From positions 1-9,014 of the forward strand of contig DFZT01000076.1 in NCBI GenBank assembly GCA_002382755.1: a DNA stretch of 9,014 nt, given 5' to 3'. The first letter of the stretch is position 1, and every line of letters begins with the position of its first letter. Positions 6,815 to 9,014 of the stretch are shown in pieces. The translations under genes were made by a program, and so were the position numbers. A model generated the notes under the pieces. It worked only from the letters and a program-made list of their open reading frames with translations. It ran no database searches and was not told the origin of the DNA. The stretch is from Firmicutes bacterium UBA4049. GTDB lineage: Bacteria > Bacillota > Desulfotomaculia > Desulfotomaculales > Nap2-2B.

Positions 6815-7717
6815 TCAGGTAAAATTAGCTTTTTTAAGCAAAGCATTAATCTGTCCAGCTACCTGCCGCCCTGCAGCTTCACCTGCCCGGATGCACTCAC
6901 GGACCCGGTGAAACTCATACCACCTCACGTTTTCCACCGCCGGCCTCAACAGCCAGTATTGCGCAGCGGGAGTCTCCGGAAAGGAAATCTTAATGTGACG
7001 GCCGTTCAGTTCCATTGAACGGCCGACAATGTTGATGCTCTCGGGCAGCGACCGTTTAAAGAAACTTAAGAAACCCGGCATAACTGTCAGGCCATAAGTT
7101 TGCATGGGAGTTATCTCCTTCCACCACTTCCATGCCTGCGCCAGGACATCAGTCCGGTCCACCGTCGAGCAAACATCCACGGCCACAACCACATTCGCTC
7201 CCGCCTCCTGGGTTGCCGCCGCCGGCACAGGTGTGGTTACCGACCCATCTACCAGATAGCGCCGTTCTGAATTGACCGGACAAAAGATTCCCGGCACTGC
7301 GGTGCTGGCTCTTAAAGCCCGGGCAACCGGACCTGAGTCAAGCCGTACTTCTTCCCCTGTATTTATATCGGTGGCGATAACGACCAGAGTTTTTTCCAGT
7401 TGGTAAAACTCCTTCCCGCAGGTTAATGTTTGAAAGTACTTTTCCAACCGGTTGCCGGCAAGTACACCATGATGGGGTATAGTCGGGTCCGCCAGACTCA
7501 ACAACCGCCGCCAACTCATCTGAAGGGCTATATCCGTCAGTTCTTCGGTCCGGTACCCCATAGCGCAGGCGGCGCCTACCACCGCCCCCATGCTGGTTCC
7601 GGCGATAATATCAATAGGGATGTCCGCCTCCTGTAAGGCCTTAATCACCCCTAGATGGGCGTAACCTCTTGCGCCGCCGCCCCCTAGGGCCAGACCGATT
7701 CGCGGCCTTTCTTTCAT
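6815..7717 (-). CDS. Patatin-like phospholipase (RssA/YchK-like)
   Basis: This 300-residue protein belongs to the bacterial patatin family, which are Ser-Asp dyad lipid acyl hydrolases. The oxyanion loop is GGGGARGYAHLG (residues 12-23). The nucleophile is Ser42 in GTSMGA, and the Asp partner is Asp157 in DGSVTTPVP. All catalytic elements are present. No signal peptide is seen, so it should act in the cytoplasm or at the inner membrane face. Length is normal for the short RssA-type members. The start is ATG at 7717, with GAGAGG about 9 nt before it. It lies 22 bp behind the acyltransferase stop, so the two are likely one transcript. Releasing fatty acid from phospholipid and re-esterifying it next door would make a remodelling pair. 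Substrate preference is not visible. Confidence 0.93.
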   Translation of the reverse strand: MKERPRIGLALGGGGARGYAHLGVIKALQEADIPIDIIAGTSMGAVVGAACAMGYRTEELTDIALQMSWRRLLSLADPTIPHHGVLAGNRLEKYFQTLTCGKEFYQLEKTLVVIATDINTGEEVRLDSGPVARALRASTAVPGIFCPVNSERRYLVDGSVTTPVPAAATQEAGANVVVAVDVCSTVDRTDVLAQAWKWWKEITPMQTYGLTVMPGFLSFFKRSLPESINIVGRSMELNGRHIKISFPETPAAQYWLLRPAVENVRWYEFHRVRECIRAGEAAGRQVAGQINALLKKANFT

Positions 7718-7739
7718 CCTGCCGACCTCTCTCTATAGA

Positions 7740-8345
7740 CTAAATCTCATTTAACATTTGTTCCATTTGGCTGACCAGCCTCATATTCAAAACCGCCAGG
7801 GTCTCCTGTCTCGGTCGCCGGGCCTTTTCCAGTGTCCAGGGCGCTCCGATTTGCATGTAGATTTTACATCGGCGCGGGAAGGCGGCGCCTAACGGCAGCG
7901 CTGTGCCGGTACCCTTGATAGCCACCGGCAGGACAGGCGCTCCTGCCTTCAATGCCAGGTACGCCCATCCTGTTTGGAATGGCAAAAGCCGGTCACCGGC
8001 GCCAAGATGTCCTTCAGGAAAAAAAACCAGGGCGCCTTCTTCCTGCAATACCTTCAAGGCTCTCCTTATTCCCGCCAATTCACTTCCCTCGTTTTGCACC
8101 GGGATGGCGCCAATAGCGCGTAATAAAGCTCCCACTACCGGCATCTTGAACAGATAGGCCGCCGACAGGAATGTAACCCGCCGCGGCCAGAAAGCCAATA
8201 AAAGGAAACCGTCCAGCAGACTGATGTGGTTGGACACTATAATCAACGGACCTGTGCGGGGGATGTTGGCTTGCCCGGCAATGACTGTATTCCCCAAAAG
8301 CCACAAAATATACCTGGAAATTAACTTCGCCAACGCGTAGAACAT
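7740..8345 (-). CDS. PlsC-type 1-acyl-glycerol-phosphate acyltransferase
   Basis: This lysophospholipid/glycerolipid acyltransferase would move an acyl chain onto lysophosphatidate or a related lipid at the inner membrane. The block I catalytic motif NHISLLD (H-x4-D) is present. It is followed by GAIPVQNEG (block II region), FFPEGHLG (block III, with His where Thr or Ser is usual) and VLPVAIKGT (block IV). A hydrophobic N-terminal stretch (about residues 6-25) should anchor it. I choose the ATG at 8345 (201 aa), because AAGGGAAG (8360-8353) sits 7 nt upstream. An ATG 24 nt earlier (8369) is in frame but has a C-rich, site-free upstream. It is the first gene of the minus-strand cluster, ahead of the patatin. 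Block II lacks the usual Arg residues, so the exact acceptor is uncertain. Confidence 0.9.
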   Translation of the reverse strand: MFYALAKLISRYILWLLGNTVIAGQANIPRTGPLIIVSNHISLLDGFLLLAFWPRRVTFLSAAYLFKMPVVGALLRAIGAIPVQNEGSELAGIRRALKVLQEEGALVFFPEGHLGAGDRLLPFQTGWAYLALKAGAPVLPVAIKGTGTALPLGAAFPRRCKIYMQIGAPWTLEKARRPRQETLAVLNMRLVSQMEQMLNEI

Positions 8346-8435
8346 CCGGTTACTTCCCTTGCGAGACATGTTAAGGAAGGAGCTGACATAAAATCATCTT
8401 TTACTGTTCCCGGGATAATAAACCAATATAGGTGT

Positions 8436-8463
8436 GGTTATATGTCCCAACAGCCACATAACC
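8436..8463 (-). promoter_or_regulatory. Hairpin in the acyltransferase mRNA leader
   Basis: On the minus strand, GGTTATGTG (8463-8455) can pair with CATATAACC (8444-8436) across a 10-nt loop. This gives nine pairs including one G-U. It lies just downstream of the predicted transcription start (near 8478) and about 90 nt before the start codon. No U-run follows. It may stabilise the message or be part of a leader control element; no known riboswitch class is recognised. Confidence 0.4.
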
Positions 8464-8484
8464 CCCAAATAACTAATTTTATTA

Positions 8485-8513
8485 ATAATACACCTGCCAC
8501 GTTAGCGTGTCAA
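8485..8513 (-). promoter_or_regulatory. Sigma-A promoter of the acyltransferase-patatin operon
   Basis: On the minus strand, TTGACA (8513-8508) is followed after exactly 17 bp by TATTAT (8490-8485). A small inverted repeat, CACG-TTAG-CGTG (8498-8509), overlaps the -35 box and spacer and could bind a regulator. The leader to the acyltransferase start at 8345 would be about 130 nt. Confidence 0.75.
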
Positions 8514-8811
8514 GATAAGATAAAGGGGTTGTTTCCTGACCGGTCTTTATAACCGCAATTAATTACAGGTAATATTTAACAGCAGCTTTTGGCATATTAC
8601 AACAAAATTCCCAGGATTTTAGCCTGACTGCCTATTCATACCTATCCATTTATCGCAATTGCTTCCAAAGTTGTGTCAGGCGAAAAGTCTGTCTTTGTAT
8701 AGCAAATTAGCATTCTGAAGGAAATTTATTGTTAGATGGCGAAATATGCAATAATATGATAAAAATACAAGCATTAAAAAGGGTATTAGGACAAAATTAT
8801 TGTAACTATTC
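8514..8811. other. Gene-free AT-rich stretch
   Basis: I see no convincing gene in these 298 bases. The stretch holds the perfect palindromes GACCGGTC (8538-8545) and GCAATTGC (8655-8662), and a longer inverted repeat listed separately. A weak + strand promoter-like pair (TTGTTA 8729-8734, TAATAT 8752-8757) points toward the repeat run and the four-helix-bundle fragment. Confidence 0.5.
8617..8686. repeat. Inverted repeat with 12-bp arms
   Basis: TTTTAGCCTGAC (8617-8628) and GTCAGGCGAAAA (8675-8686) are complementary at 11 of 12 positions, enclosing 46 bp that include the palindrome GCAATTGC. No gene overlaps it. It could be a structured RNA hairpin, or a 70-bp element with terminal inverted repeats. 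There is no clear target-site duplication. Confidence 0.5.
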
Positions 8812-8867
8812 AGGCTGTTAGGCTGTAGGCTGTAGGCAATTAGGCTGTTAGGCAATTAGGCTGTAGG
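8812..8867 (+). repeat. Degenerate tandem repeat, 7-8 bp units AGGCTGT(T)/AGGCAATT
   Basis: Seven consecutive units, all beginning AGGC, run head to tail: AGGCTGTT, AGGCTGT, AGGCTGT, AGGCAATT, AGGCTGTT, AGGCAATT, AGGCTGT, then a partial AGG. Two unit types alternate, with 7- and 8-bp lengths mixed, as expected for slippage and recombination in a microsatellite. The run ends exactly where the reading frame of the four-helix-bundle protein resumes. From memory, such arrays recur in front of four-helix-bundle genes in several bacteria; the present contact is unusually direct. Confidence 0.85.
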
Positions 8868-9014
8868 AGGAGATCTATGGACTGACTTCCCAGATGCGAA
8901 GAGCGGCGGTTTCGGTGCCGTCAAACATCGTTGAGGGATGTGCACGCGAGAGTCAGGCAGAATACCTTCGCTTTCTTGAAATAGCCTTCGGTTCCGCAAG
9001 GGAACTGCATTACC
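8867..9014 (+). pseudogene. Four-helix-bundle protein (S23 / 23S rRNA intervening-sequence family), N-terminus missing, continues beyond window
   Basis: The frame reads [20 protein letters not shown] and continues through an IVEG and [21 protein letters not shown] segment. This is the hallmark core of the S23/IVP family (TIGR02436), relatives of the Avd accessory protein of diversity-generating retroelements. A TAG stop at 8864-8866, inside the last repeat unit, directly precedes the frame. The usual first 25 or so residues (helix 1) are absent. AGGAGGAG at 8865-8872 looks like a ribosome site, but the ATG it faces (8877) meets a stop two codons later. The next in-frame ATG (8894) is 21 nt away. 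It is most likely a broken copy, though a shortened protein from 8894 is not excluded. The 3' end lies outside the window. Confidence 0.8.

Noticed and set aside
6791..6815. CCGG...CCGG as a terminator after the patatin gene
   Set aside because: The stem is only 4 bp and the U-run is not placed directly after it on the minus strand.
8340..8385. Strong AAGGAAGGAG on the + strand as a ribosome site for a + gene
   Set aside because: No start codon follows at a usable distance; it is simply the complement of the acyltransferase leader.
8729..8821. A 30-codon + strand frame from a TTG with AAGGAA upstream
   Set aside because: It ends inside the AGGCTGT repeat run, has no recognisable features and overlaps promoter-like sequence; chance is the simpler explanation.
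8812..9014. Diversity-generating retroelement or CRISPR, given an Avd-like protein and repeats
   Set aside because: There is no reverse transcriptase or template/variable repeat in the window, and the 7-8 bp units are far too short for CRISPR.

Overview
The window looks like a chromosomal segment of a low-to-mid-GC Firmicute, most likely a clostridial anaerobe of the Peptococcaceae/Desulfotomaculum kind. The support is strong Shine-Dalgarno sites, TTG starts, sigma-A type promoters, a lipoprotein RND adaptor and the protein styles; the genus is an inference. Two intact gene blocks face each other and are separated by a scrapyard of gene remnants. The right edge is a second small accessory patch.

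Block 1 (about 1-5041, + strand) is a drug or solute efflux operon. It contains a MarR-family regulator, a lipoprotein periplasmic-adaptor (MFP/HlyD) subunit and a full-length RND (AcrB/HAE1-like) proton-driven pump. A near-consensus promoter (TTGACA, 17 bp, TATACT) lies in front of the regulator, with a palindrome at the expected transcription start. Three more palindromes lie further upstream. No TolC-like outer-membrane gene is present in the window.

Middle (about 5042-5990) is a degraded region. It holds a non-coding stretch with inverted and direct repeats, and a 5'-truncated C-terminal piece of an SMC/SbcC-like ABC ATPase on the + strand. Abutting and slightly overlapping this on the - strand is a 30-codon scrap resembling a phasin-like (COG3937-type) protein. 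The two remnants appear to meet at a rearrangement junction.

Block 2 (about 5991-8513, - strand) is a lipid-related cluster read right to left: a PlsC-type acyltransferase, a patatin-like phospholipase 22 bp behind it, then a winged-helix regulator with its own promoter. The acyltransferase has a sigma-A promoter (TTGACA, 17 bp, TATTAT) and a leader of about 130 nt containing a hairpin. Deacylation by the patatin and reacylation by the acyltransferase would fit membrane phospholipid remodelling.

Right end (about 8514-9014) has no clear gene until a run of 7-8 bp AGGCTGT/AGGCAATT repeats. These run directly into an N-terminally truncated S23/23S-rRNA-intervening-sequence-type four-helix-bundle gene, which continues past the window edge.

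No complete novel system is evident. The most interesting points are the two gene-remnant junctions, the truncated ATPase with an Asp-Asn Walker B, and the palindrome-rich control regions.
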